Assembly: GCF_012395255.1 (NCBI RefSeq)
Contig: NZ_JAAZQD010000006.1
Coordinates: 124,001-188,000, forward strand
Reading direction: 5' to 3'
DNA from: Oleiagrimonas citrea
GTDB taxonomy: Bacteria > Pseudomonadota > Gammaproteobacteria > Xanthomonadales > Rhodanobacteraceae
DNA: 64,000 bases
Under the pieces are notes generated by a model. That model was given only the letters and a program-made list of their open reading frames with translations, was not told the origin of the DNA and did no database searches. The position numbers and the translations under genes are program-made. Of this stretch, positions 17,819 to 25,362 are shown one piece after another. The number at the start of each line of letters is the position of its first letter. Position 1 is the stretch's first letter.

Positions 17819-18121
17819 ATGCAGGTCATGCAGCTCGGCGATTTCGCATCGCGTGTGAACGAGACGTTCACGGTGAGCCTCGATCAGGGAGAGGGCAACG
17901 CGCCGTTCGTGCTGGTCGAAGCGCGACCGGTGAATGCACCGACCACGCAGTCCGGTCAGGCCCGCGATCCATTCTCACTGCTTTTCCGCAACGAGGCAGC
18001 GATCCTGTTCCCGCAGCGTATCTACCGCATGCATCACGAGGCGACCGGCGAATTCGGCATTTTCCTGGTGCCGATCGCGCGCGAGCGCGCGGGATTCCTG
18101 TATCAGGCGGTGTTCAACTGA
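17819..18121 (+). CDS. Small DUF6916-like protein linked to tail-collar genes
   Basis: 100 residues, no signal peptide and no membrane segment. It begins MQVMQLGDFASRVNETFTVS and contains DPFSLLFRNEAAILFPQRIY, then MHHEATGEFGIFLVPIARE. I recognise it as resembling the DUF6916 family, which I believe occurs beside phage tail-collar genes; that is recollection, not a search. A strong purine-rich site (gggagaggaag) precedes ATG 17819. Its 3' end overlaps the convergent GNAT gene by 8 bp. A structural or accessory role with the collar proteins is inferred. Confidence 0.7.
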   Translation: MQVMQLGDFASRVNETFTVSLDQGEGNAPFVLVEARPVNAPTTQSGQARDPFSLLFRNEAAILFPQRIYRMHHEATGEFGIFLVPIARERAGFLYQAVFN

Positions 18122-18671
18122 CGTCGGTGTCCCAGCGCATGGCGCGGTGGGCGCCTTCGATGCCGGTTTCGCGAAAGCCCAGGCGGAGATAGAGCCGGTA
18201 GGCCGCCTCATTGCGCAGGTCCACATGCAGGCGCACGCCGCAGCCCGCTCGGGCTGCAGTCTGCTGTACGTGGATGATGAGAGCGGAGCCGAGTCCCCGA
18301 TCGTGGATCTCGTCGAGCAGCGCGATATCGATGATCAGGAAGTCGGGGTCCTGGCGATCCAGATAGAGTCGTCCGACGGCACGGGTTTCTTCGAGTAGCA
18401 CCAGGAATTCGGCATCGGCGAACTGCCGGACATAATGGGTGTGCTGCAGCGCGAACTGATCGGCCAGGAAACGCTCGCGCAATGCCTGTGGCCACCCGCT
18501 TGCGGCCAGTTCGGCGCTGCGGGTCTGCGCGTACAGGTGCCGGAGAAAGGGAATATCCTCAGCGCCGGCGTGCCGAAGCACGTAGCCATTCTGATGCAGC
18601 GCCGAGGGCGTCTGCAGATGCGTCGTCGACCCTGCTGGGAAATCCGGCAGGGTCTGCGACTTCTTCGGCAT
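18114..18671 (-). CDS. GNAT family N-acetyltransferase in the tail-collar cluster
   Basis: 185 residues. After a poorly conserved ~28-residue leader, YVLRHAGAEDIPFLRHLYAQ opens a GNAT fold. FLIIDIALLDEIHDRGLGSAL carries the acetyl-CoA pyrophosphate-binding (R/Q)xxGxG-like segment (DRGLGSA) near 127, and LRNEAAYRLYLRLGFRETG is the typical C-terminal NxxAxxxYxxxGF motif. The start codon shares one base with the stop of the preceding collar gene (TGATG), which implies translational coupling. It may modify a collar protein, but no substrate is known. Confidence 0.85.
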   Translation of the reverse strand: MPKKSQTLPDFPAGSTTHLQTPSALHQNGYVLRHAGAEDIPFLRHLYAQTRSAELAASGWPQALRERFLADQFALQHTHYVRQFADAEFLVLLEETRAVGRLYLDRQDPDFLIIDIALLDEIHDRGLGSALIIHVQQTAARAGCGVRLHVDLRNEAAYRLYLRLGFRETGIEGAHRAMRWDTDVS

Positions 18672-19204
18672 CAGCTGAAGGACGGGTAGAGGCCCTGCAA
18701 GGCGATGCAGAAATTCACGGCGAGGTAGGGCTGGCGGTTTTCATGCGCCTGGCTGCCGCCGTCCGGTCCGATGCTGTTCGCATTGAAGGACGTATCCGGC
18801 TGCGCTCCGGTGACGAATGCAGGAACGTTACCCGGGAAAGTCAGCGCGTACCCGTTTTGGGGGTCGGTTGAACGTTTGCTCGGATCACGCTGCACGTAAA
18901 GGTTGAGTTCGTGGTTATGTGCCGGGATTTCCGAGCCGATGAGGTTCACTTGCGGTTCGCCGAACGGCTCGCCGACCGTTCGCGTACTCAAACCCGGTCC
19001 GCGCCCCTGGTTGGTCGGTGCGCGTCCCTGAAAATTGGGCAATGCGAAGGTGCTCTGTCCGTTGCCGCCGTATGCGGTACCGATGAGCGAGAAAAGCGCC
19101 GTATTCTGCGAGATGGGCAACAGGCTGCCCGCGCAGGTCGCCCATCCTACGGGTGCGAAATTGAAGCCGAACAGCTGGATTTCGCCGATAAACGGTGTGG
19201 TCAT
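18671..19204 (-). CDS. Phage tail-collar domain protein (third of three)
   Basis: 177 residues, an almost pure tail-collar domain. It opens MTTPFIGEIQLFGFNFAP and contains TAYGGNGQSTFALPNFQGRAP, the collar signature, near 43-63. EIPAHNHELNLY and a C-terminal GSQAHENRQPYLAVNFCIAL follow. Such domains form receptor-binding trimers in phage short tail fibres; bacterial stand-alone copies are often called microcystin-dependent protein. There are no other tail, baseplate, sheath or lysis genes in the window. It is co-directional with two paralogues and coupled to the GNAT gene. Confidence 0.85.
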   Translation of the reverse strand: MTTPFIGEIQLFGFNFAPVGWATCAGSLLPISQNTALFSLIGTAYGGNGQSTFALPNFQGRAPTNQGRGPGLSTRTVGEPFGEPQVNLIGSEIPAHNHELNLYVQRDPSKRSTDPQNGYALTFPGNVPAFVTGAQPDTSFNANSIGPDGGSQAHENRQPYLAVNFCIALQGLYPSFS

Positions 19205-19252
19205 GATGAAGTCCCCGAAAGCGTCAAGACAATGTGCAGGCTTGCGTCTGGT

Positions 19253-19786
19253 TCAGCTGCGCGACGGATAGATGCCGACATAGGCAATGCAGTACGAAGC
19301 CGTCAGCGTGGGCATGCAATTGTCGTGCGGCTGGTTGCCTCCACTGGGACCGACCGCGGAGGCTTGGAGCGGATAGGGCGAAAGTCCCGTGATGTCGCTG
19401 ACGTACATGGTGTCCGAGTTGCTCGGTGTGCCCAGTTGCACGCTGGGGGACGGGGTATCGCTCGAAGCCGCCGCCGAAGTGGCGTGGAAAGGGTGCGAAT
19501 GTTGCGGGATCTGCGTGTTGAGAAGCGTGACGGTCTCGCTACCGCCCTTTTGACCGATCGGTCGTGGCGTCAAGCCATTGCCGTTGCCGAAGCCAATCGG
19601 CAGTCGACCACGGAGGTCGGGCAAGCCGAAAGTGGTCCGGCCATCGCCACCGTATACAGTGCCAAGCAGGGAAAAGAGCGCATCGTATTGAGAGATGGGC
19701 AGTAGCGTTCCATCACAGGAAAGCCAGCCTCTGGGAATGCGCGGAAAGGAAAACAAGCGGATTTCGCCGACGAACGGTTCGCTCAT
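19253..19786 (-). CDS. Phage tail-collar domain protein (second of three)
   Basis: 177 residues from ATG 19786; ATG 19792 is also possible. It opens MSEPFVGEIRLFSFPRIPRG and has SCDGTLLPISQYDALFSLLG and VYGGDGRTTFGLPDLRGRLP (collar signature), then QIPQHSHPFHAT and a C-terminal GGNQPHDNCMPTLTASYCIA. It is the most divergent of the three: the QPYLAxNF C-terminus of its paralogues is replaced by MPTLTASY. No signal peptide is evident. It lies 48 bp from its downstream paralogue. Confidence 0.85.
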   Translation of the reverse strand: MSEPFVGEIRLFSFPRIPRGWLSCDGTLLPISQYDALFSLLGTVYGGDGRTTFGLPDLRGRLPIGFGNGNGLTPRPIGQKGGSETVTLLNTQIPQHSHPFHATSAAASSDTPSPSVQLGTPSNSDTMYVSDITGLSPYPLQASAVGPSGGNQPHDNCMPTLTASYCIAYVGIYPSRS

Positions 19787-19832
19787 GGTCATGCTCCAAA
19801 GTCTTTGGGGCCGCGGCACGCCGCGGCCGGCA

Positions 19833-20342
19833 TCAGCTGCGCGACGGGAAAATGCCGCTCAGGGCGATGAAGAAATTCGTCGCCAGGTAGGGCTGCATGT
19901 TGTTATGCGCCTGACTGCCGCCCGAAGGGGTGACGGTCTGCGATGCGAGCGTGGCCTGAGTACCCGGCGCGGCGTAGAGGCTCTCACCACTGGTCTTGGC
20001 ATAGAGCGCATCCGTGGGCAATCGAACCGCGGCGTCGGCGGTGCTGCCCATGAAGGCATGGACGTGTGCCGGCAGGGTACTGTTCGTCAGCGTGACGTTC
20101 TCGGCACCGCTGGCTTGCCCTTGCACGTAGCCGTTGTTCGGGTCGGCGCCGAGCGGCGCGCGCCCGCGCATGTCCGGCAGGGCAAACGTCGTGGTGCCGT
20201 TGCCGCCGTATTGCGTACCGAGAAGTGAAAAGAGTGCCTGGTTCTGCGCGATCGGAAGGATCTGTCCATCGCAGAGCGCGAAATGCGCAGGCGCGAAATT
20301 GAAACCGCCGAGCATGATCTGCCCGAGGAATACTTCGCTCAT
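19833..20342 (-). CDS. Phage tail-collar domain protein (first of three)
   Basis: 169 residues. It opens MSEVFLGQIMLGGFNFAP, followed by ALCDGQILPIAQNQALFSLL and QYGGNGTTTFALPDMRGRAP, then TLPAHVHAFMGS and GGSQAHNNMQPYLATNFFIA. The start at ATG 20342 has a strong gaggggg site upstream. The longer open frame extends 76 codons upstream but lacks family similarity. It is the promoter-proximal gene of the trio and faces the giant autotransporter across 307 bp. All three share a C-terminal PSRS or PSFS tail, suggesting recent duplication and a common assembly interface. Confidence 0.86.
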   Translation of the reverse strand: MSEVFLGQIMLGGFNFAPAHFALCDGQILPIAQNQALFSLLGTQYGGNGTTTFALPDMRGRAPLGADPNNGYVQGQASGAENVTLTNSTLPAHVHAFMGSTADAAVRLPTDALYAKTSGESLYAAPGTQATLASQTVTPSGGSQAHNNMQPYLATNFFIALSGIFPSRS

Positions 20343-20649
20343 CCGACGTTCCCCCTCATCCGTATGGGTCCCCAATGGTGCCGGGCTGAATTTGAGTTCC
20401 TGAGTGTGCATCCAATTGCATCGCGGTGACAAGCGATATTTTGACCAAGCGTAATGCTGTGATCGGAAATTGTTTTTTTTGCCAAGTACTTCCTTGTGTG
20501 GAAAAGAACTGTTGTAATTGCCCGCGCAATAAGGGGATCGGTTCGCTAGGAATGGAACCGTTTTGCTCATGGGGAAAGATGGCGTGCCTGATCACTCGAA
20601 TGGATCCGTGCACGGGGCGAGTCGACGCCGGGGCGCCAGGGAGTGGATC
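20343..20649. promoter_or_regulatory. Divergent intergenic region between tail-collar operon and autotransporter
   Basis: These 307 bases contain no convincing gene. The central part (about 20430-20530) is distinctly more AT-rich than the surroundings, with runs such as gatattttgac and a t-run near 20470. That fits back-to-back promoters for the two transcripts. I cannot assign -35/-10 boxes with confidence. Confidence 0.4.
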
Positions 20650-23600
20650 ATGTTGTCGTCGATGACCGATGTATTTCGTGTGCGCACGAAGCGCAGCCGT
20701 GTGTCCGGTTGTATGCGTATGTTCAGCGCGTTGCTGGTGCTTTTCGCTGCAACGATGTGGTCGGGAACGGCGCTTGCCAATTGTTCGGCCGAGTCCCCGA
20801 TCAACATCACCGTGGACTCGGGGGCGACCTACACCATCGACCTCACGGCTGATTACAACGACTGTGCACCTGCCGGCATCATCATGAGCGATCCGGTCTC
20901 TACGGCCCACGGCACGGTTACGCACAACAATGCTGCGCCGCCCAACTACAACGTACAGATCTATTACGCCAACAATGGCGACGGCGCCACGTCGGACACG
21001 TTCACATTCAATGACGGTGGGGGCTACATCGTCACGGTGAATGTCACCATCAATCCCGCGCCCATCAGCGTGACGCCGACTACGGTCTCTGCCGGTACTG
21101 CTGGCACGGCCTATCCCTCAACGAACTTCACGGCCACCGGTGGTACCGCGCCGTATACCTACTCGATCTCGACGGGCAGCCTGCCGGCCGGCATGAACTT
21201 GTCGTCGAACGGCACGCTGAGCGGCACGCCGACGGTGGCGGGAACGTCCAATTTCACGGTCCAGGCAAAGGACGCGAATAATCTCATCGGTACCACGCCG
21301 TCGATCGCCTTGACGGTGAATGCGCCGACCATCGCGGTCACGCCGAACTCGGTTTCCGACGCCACCGTGGGCGTGGTGTATAGCCCGGTGAGCTTCACGG
21401 CCAGCGGTGGCGCCACGCCGTACACCTATTCGGTATCGGCGGGCAGTCTGCCGGCCGGCATGAACTTGTCGTCGAACGGCACGCTGAGCGGCACGCCGAC
21501 GGAAGCCGGTCCGTTCAATTTCACCGTTCAGGCGAAGGATGCGAACAACTTTGTCGGCAGCACGTCCTCGATCAGCATGACGGTGAACGCGCCGACCATC
21601 ACGGTCGGTCCCGGTGCGATATCCAACATGCAAGTCGGCGTGCCCTACAGCCAGCAGTTCACCGCATCCGGCGGCACGCAGGGCAGCGGATACACGTTCG
21701 CGGCCTCGGGTACGGTGCCGGCCGGCCTGAGTCTGTCCAGCAGCGGCCTGCTTTCCGGCACGCCGACGTCGGCGACCAGTTCGGCTAGCTTCACGGTCAC
21801 GGCGACGGACCAGAGCACGGGCACGGGTGCGCCGTTCTCCGGCTCACAGGGATATACGGTCAGTGTTGCTGCTCCGACGCTGTCGATTTCCCCGGTCTCG
21901 GGGACGACCCTGACCGCTGCGACGCAGAACAGCAGCTACAGCCAGTCGTTCACGGCCAGCGGCGGCAGCACCCCCTACAACTACCAGGTGACCGGCGGCA
22001 CGCTGCCCAACGGTCTTTCGCTGAGTAACGGGGGGCAGTTGAGCGGTACGCCGACGGAGGCCGGCACGTTCAATTTCACCGTGACCGCGACCGACAGCTC
22101 GACAGGCACGGGCTCGCCGTTCACGGTTTCCGGTTCGTACACGCTCGATGTCCAGCCGATCGTGCCGGTGGCCAATCCGGTCACGATCAATGTGCCCTAC
22201 AGCAGCACGGCGAATGTCGTTTCGACGAGTTTCTCCGGCGGCACGCCCACGTCGGTAGCCGTCGCTTCGCCTGCCAGCCACGGCACCGCAACGGCCAGTG
22301 GCACGACCATCACCTACACGCCGACCGCCGGCTACACGGGCGCCGATTCGTTCACCTACACCGGCACCAATTCGGCTGGCACTTCGGCGCCGGCCACGGT
22401 CAGCATCACCGTCTCCGCCCCGACGCTCGCGATCACGAGTTCGAGCGGCGGCACGTCGCTGACGGCCACCGTGGGCCAGTCCTTCACGCAGACTTTCACC
22501 TTCAGCGGCGGCAAGGCGCCGTATCAGGGCTACAGCATCACCGGCATTCCGGCTGGTCTGAGCGTCACCGGTTTCAACAACACCAGCATCACGATCTCGG
22601 GCACGCCCACGGTCAGCGGCTCCTTCACGCTGGCCGTCAGGGGTACCGATTCGAGTACCGGCACCAATGCGCCGTTCACCGTCAACCAGTCGTTCGCGCT
22701 GCAGATCAATGCGGCTTCGATGAGTCTGTCGCCGGGCACGTTGCCGAGCGCGACCGCAGGCACGTCCTACAATCAAGCACTCACTGCTTCCGGCGGCATC
22801 GCTCCGTACACGTACGCGGTGACTTCGGGTGCGTTGCCGTCGGGGATGAGTCTGTCGGCGGCCGGCGTCCTCAGCGGCACGCCTTCTGCAGCCGGCACAT
22901 TCCAGTTCCAGGTGACTGCGACCGACAGCAGCACCGGCGCCGGTTCGCCAGCTACCGCATCGGTGACCTACAACCTGACCGTGGGTGCACCCACGATCGT
23001 GCTGACGCCGAGCACGCTGCCGAACCTGCAGCAGGGCACGGCCTTCAGCCAGCAGCTGAGCGCGAGTGGCGGCACGGCGCCCTACACCTATCAGGTGACC
23101 TCGGGTTCGCTGCCGACCGGTTTGACCCTGTCCTCAAGCGGCCTCATCAGCGGTACGCCGGCGGCGGCCGGACCCTACAACTTCACGGTGACTGCGACCG
23201 ACGCCACGACGGGCAGTGCCGCGCCCTATTCGGGCAGCCAGGCCTATGCGGTCACCGTGGGCAGCAATCCGCCGATCGTGAGCGACGACACCGCCAGCAC
23301 CCCGTCGCAGCAGGCGGTCACTATTCCCGTGACCAGCAACGACAGCGGCACGATCAATAGCATCGCCCTGGCCAGCACGCCTTCGCACGGCACCGCCACG
23401 GTCAATGGAACGTCGGTGGTGTACACGCCGACGGGTACGTTCTTCGGCACCGACACCTTCACCTACAAGGCCACCGGACCGGGCGGTACCTCGGCGGCGG
23501 CCACGGTGACCGTGACGGTGACCGCGCTGGCCGTGCCGACTGCCAAGAACCAGTCGGTGACCGTGCTGGGCGGCAAGTCGGTCAACATCGACGCGACCGC

Positions 23601-25224
23601 CGGCGCCAGCGGCGGGCCCTACACCAGTGTCGCCATTGCGACGCTGCCGGACGTGGGGACGGCGACCGTTTCGGGCACCACGATCACCTATGCCGCGCCG
23701 GCCACGGCTTCCGGCAAGCACAGCTTCACCTATACGCTGACCAACGCATATGGCACCTCGCAGCCGGCGACGGTCGCGGTGCAGATCAACCCGCTGCCGC
23801 AGGCGCCCGATCTCAGCGCCAATGCCATGGCTGGCACGCCGGTGACGGTCAACCTGACCGACAAGGCCACCGGCGGACCGTTCACCGGCGCGAATCTGGT
23901 CTCGATCTCGCCGAGTACGGCGGGCAACGGTCAGATTCAGGCGGCCAGCGGTGGCGGATATCAGTTGCAGTTCACGCCGTCCAGCATGTACTCGGGCACA
24001 GTGAAGGTCGTTTATACGCTGAAGAACGCGTATGCGACGTCGGCGAACGCCACGGTCACGATCCACGTGACCGCGCGTCCGGACCCGAGCAAGGACGCCG
24101 AAGTGCGCGGACTGCTGAACGCACAGACGGACAGCACCCGACGCTTTGCGCGCGGCCAGCTGGACAACTTCGAGAGTCGCCTCGAAGCCCTGCACGGCGA
24201 AGGTGGAAGCCAAGGGCGCTTCAGCAACAGTCTGAGCTTCACCTCCGCCAGCAGTCGGATGCGCAACAATCCGATGAATGGCGCCATGGAGCTGATGCCG
24301 GCCTCGCAGATGCAGCGCCGCTATTTGATGCAGCCGGCCGATGCCGATGAGACGCCGGTCGATACGCACGGCGCGTCCGATCCGAACGCCATGCATTTCT
24401 GGGTCGGCGGTGCAGTCAACTTCGGTGCGCAGAAACCGGGTACCAGCGTCGACGGCATCGACTTCAACACGTCGGGCATCAGCCTGGGTGCGGATCGGCG
24501 CCTGTCCTCGAGTTTCGTGCTCGGCGCAGGCATCGGCTTCGGCCACGATTCCAGCGACATCGGCCACAAGGGAAGCCGCAGCACGGGTAATGCCTACAGC
24601 GCGGCGTTCTATGCCAGCTACCAGCCGGCCGAGTCGCTGTATCTGGATGCGTTGGCCGGGTATCAGCTGCTGTCCTTCGATGCGCGGCGCTACGTCACGG
24701 CCAATGGCAACCTCGTGCACGGCCAGCGTGACGGCAAGCAGTCCTTCGGCGCGCTGACGTTGACCTACGAATACGCCGGCGACAACGGTCTGCAGGTTTC
24801 ACCCTACGGTCGTCTGGACATGGCTTCGGCCACGCTTGATGCCTACACCGAGAGCGGCGACAACCTGTACTCGCTGTATTACGAACGCCAGAATATCGAC
24901 ACCACCACGGGTGCGGCGGGTGTGCGTTTGCGTCGCGCGTTCAAGCGTGACTTCGGCGTGCTGGTGCCGATGCTGCGCATCGAGTACCGGCATGACTTCC
25001 AGGGCGACAGCAGCGCGGTCATGCGCTACGCCGACCTGCTGGCCGGGCCGTTGTACCGCGTGAATGTCGGCAGCCGTGCGCAGAACCACACGGTGGTCGG
25101 CCTGGGGTTGGAGACGCAGACCGATGGCGGCACCAGCTTCCGCATCGAGTACCAGAGTCAGTTCGACAGCGCGACCCGTCGCGACCAGTCGATCCAGCTC
25201 CGCTTCGAGACGCCGTTCCATTGA
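20650..25224 (+). CDS. Giant autotransporter with multiple Ig-like (He_PIG/cadherin-like) repeats
   Basis: 1524 residues. A long signal peptide ends near ALA (residue ~42). The passenger consists of about seven He_PIG-type Ig domains, recognised by the recurring LPAGMNLSSNGTLSGTPT-like segment, and about four cadherin/Ig-like modules with SxxSHGTAT...YTPxxxxxGxDxFxY. A helical linker (near 1155-1190, RRFARGQLDNFESRLEALH) leads to a C-terminal beta-barrel of ~280 residues (from HFWVGGAVNFGAQ, near 1247) that ends RFETPFH. The final residue is His rather than Phe. Start ATG 20650 is chosen for the signal peptide. It probably exports the passenger to the cell surface as an adhesin. Threonine/serine/glycine-rich composition differs from its neighbours. 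Confidence 0.88.
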   Translation: MLSSMTDVFRVRTKRSRVSGCMRMFSALLVLFAATMWSGTALANCSAESPINITVDSGATYTIDLTADYNDCAPAGIIMSDPVSTAHGTVTHNNAAPPNYNVQIYYANNGDGATSDTFTFNDGGGYIVTVNVTINPAPISVTPTTVSAGTAGTAYPSTNFTATGGTAPYTYSISTGSLPAGMNLSSNGTLSGTPTVAGTSNFTVQAKDANNLIGTTPSIALTVNAPTIAVTPNSVSDATVGVVYSPVSFTASGGATPYTYSVSAGSLPAGMNLSSNGTLSGTPTEAGPFNFTVQAKDANNFVGSTSSISMTVNAPTITVGPGAISNMQVGVPYSQQFTASGGTQGSGYTFAASGTVPAGLSLSSSGLLSGTPTSATSSASFTVTATDQSTGTGAPFSGSQGYTVSVAAPTLSISPVSGTTLTAATQNSSYSQSFTASGGSTPYNYQVTGGTLPNGLSLSNGGQLSGTPTEAGTFNFTVTATDSSTGTGSPFTVSGSYTLDVQPIVPVANPVTINVPYSSTANVVSTSFSGGTPTSVAVASPASHGTATASGTTITYTPTAGYTGADSFTYTGTNSAGTSAPATVSITVSAPTLAITSSSGGTSLTATVGQSFTQTFTFSGGKAPYQGYSITGIPAGLSVTGFNNTSITISGTPTVSGSFTLAVRGTDSSTGTNAPFTVNQSFALQINAASMSLSPGTLPSATAGTSYNQALTASGGIAPYTYAVTSGALPSGMSLSAAGVLSGTPSAAGTFQFQVTATDSSTGAGSPATASVTYNLTVGAPTIVLTPSTLPNLQQGTAFSQQLSASGGTAPYTYQVTSGSLPTGLTLSSSGLISGTPAAAGPYNFTVTATDATTGSAAPYSGSQAYAVTVGSNPPIVSDDTASTPSQQAVTIPVTSNDSGTINSIALASTPSHGTATVNGTSVVYTPTGTFFGTDTFTYKATGPGGTSAAATVTVTVTALAVPTAKNQSVTVLGGKSVNIDATAGASGGPYTSVAIATLPDVGTATVSGTTITYAAPATASGKHSFTYTLTNAYGTSQPATVAVQINPLPQAPDLSANAMAGTPVTVNLTDKATGGPFTGANLVSISPSTAGNGQIQAASGGGYQLQFTPSSMYSGTVKVVYTLKNAYATSANATVTIHVTARPDPSKDAEVRGLLNAQTDSTRRFARGQLDNFESRLEALHGEGGSQGRFSNSLSFTSASSRMRNNPMNGAMELMPASQMQRRYLMQPADADETPVDTHGASDPNAMHFWVGGAVNFGAQKPGTSVDGIDFNTSGISLGADRRLSSSFVLGAGIGFGHDSSDIGHKGSRSTGNAYSAAFYASYQPAESLYLDALAGYQLLSFDARRYVTANGNLVHGQRDGKQSFGALTLTYEYAGDNGLQVSPYGRLDMASATLDAYTESGDNLYSLYYERQNIDTTTGAAGVRLRRAFKRDFGVLVPMLRIEYRHDFQGDSSAVMRYADLLAGPLYRVNVGSRAQNHTVVGLGLETQTDGGTSFRIEYQSQFDSATRRDQSIQLRFETPFH
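21181..21235 (+). repeat. 55-bp exact direct repeat, copy 1, in autotransporter passenger
   Basis: This 55-base stretch, starting ctgccggccggcatgaac and ending cacgccgacgg, recurs without mismatch at 21448-21502. The copies are 267 bp apart, exactly 89 codons, so each falls at the same place in successive Ig-like modules. Confidence 0.9.
21448..21502 (+). repeat. 55-bp exact direct repeat, copy 2, in autotransporter passenger
   Basis: Second copy of the repeat at 21181-21235. The flanking codons also agree closely (SAGSLPAG against STGSLPAG). This is consistent with recent module duplication or gene conversion, while the other modules have diverged. Confidence 0.9.
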
Positions 25225-25231
25225 GCGAATT

Positions 25232-25263
25232 CCCCGGCCGGTGCGACATCGCACCGGCCGGGG
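25232..25263 (+). terminator. Hairpin after the autotransporter gene
   Basis: A perfect 14-bp stem, ccccggccggtgcg / cgcaccggccgggg, closes on an acat loop 7 bases after the stop codon. No T-run follows, so it is either an atypical terminator or an mRNA-stabilising hairpin. Confidence 0.6.
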
Positions 25264-25362
25264 CCGCGCTCAGCCAGGTGATATTCGTAGGATGTCGCCA
25301 CCTCCATGCCGTTCCGATCGCTTGGAACAGGCCAAGGTCCGTCCAGATTGCGGGACAGGGAA

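Noticed and set aside
17819-20342. Remnant prophage or tailocin locus
   Set aside because: Only collar-domain genes are present; there is no tail tube, sheath, baseplate, capsid, lysis or integrase gene in the window. It remains possible if relatives show such genes nearby.
21181-21502. Possible CRISPR or tandem non-coding repeat array in the autotransporter
   Set aside because: The repeats are in-frame protein modules 89 codons apart, and only two are exact copies.
21844-22776. 310-codon antisense open frame over the Ig repeats
   Set aside because: Arginine-rich shadow of the repeat-containing sense gene, with no recognisable domain or ribosome binding site.
23134-24720. 528-codon open frame antisense to the autotransporter
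   Set aside because: Its translation is arginine/histidine-rich low-complexity sequence, typical of the shadow of a GC-rich coding region. The sense protein has clear domains throughout.
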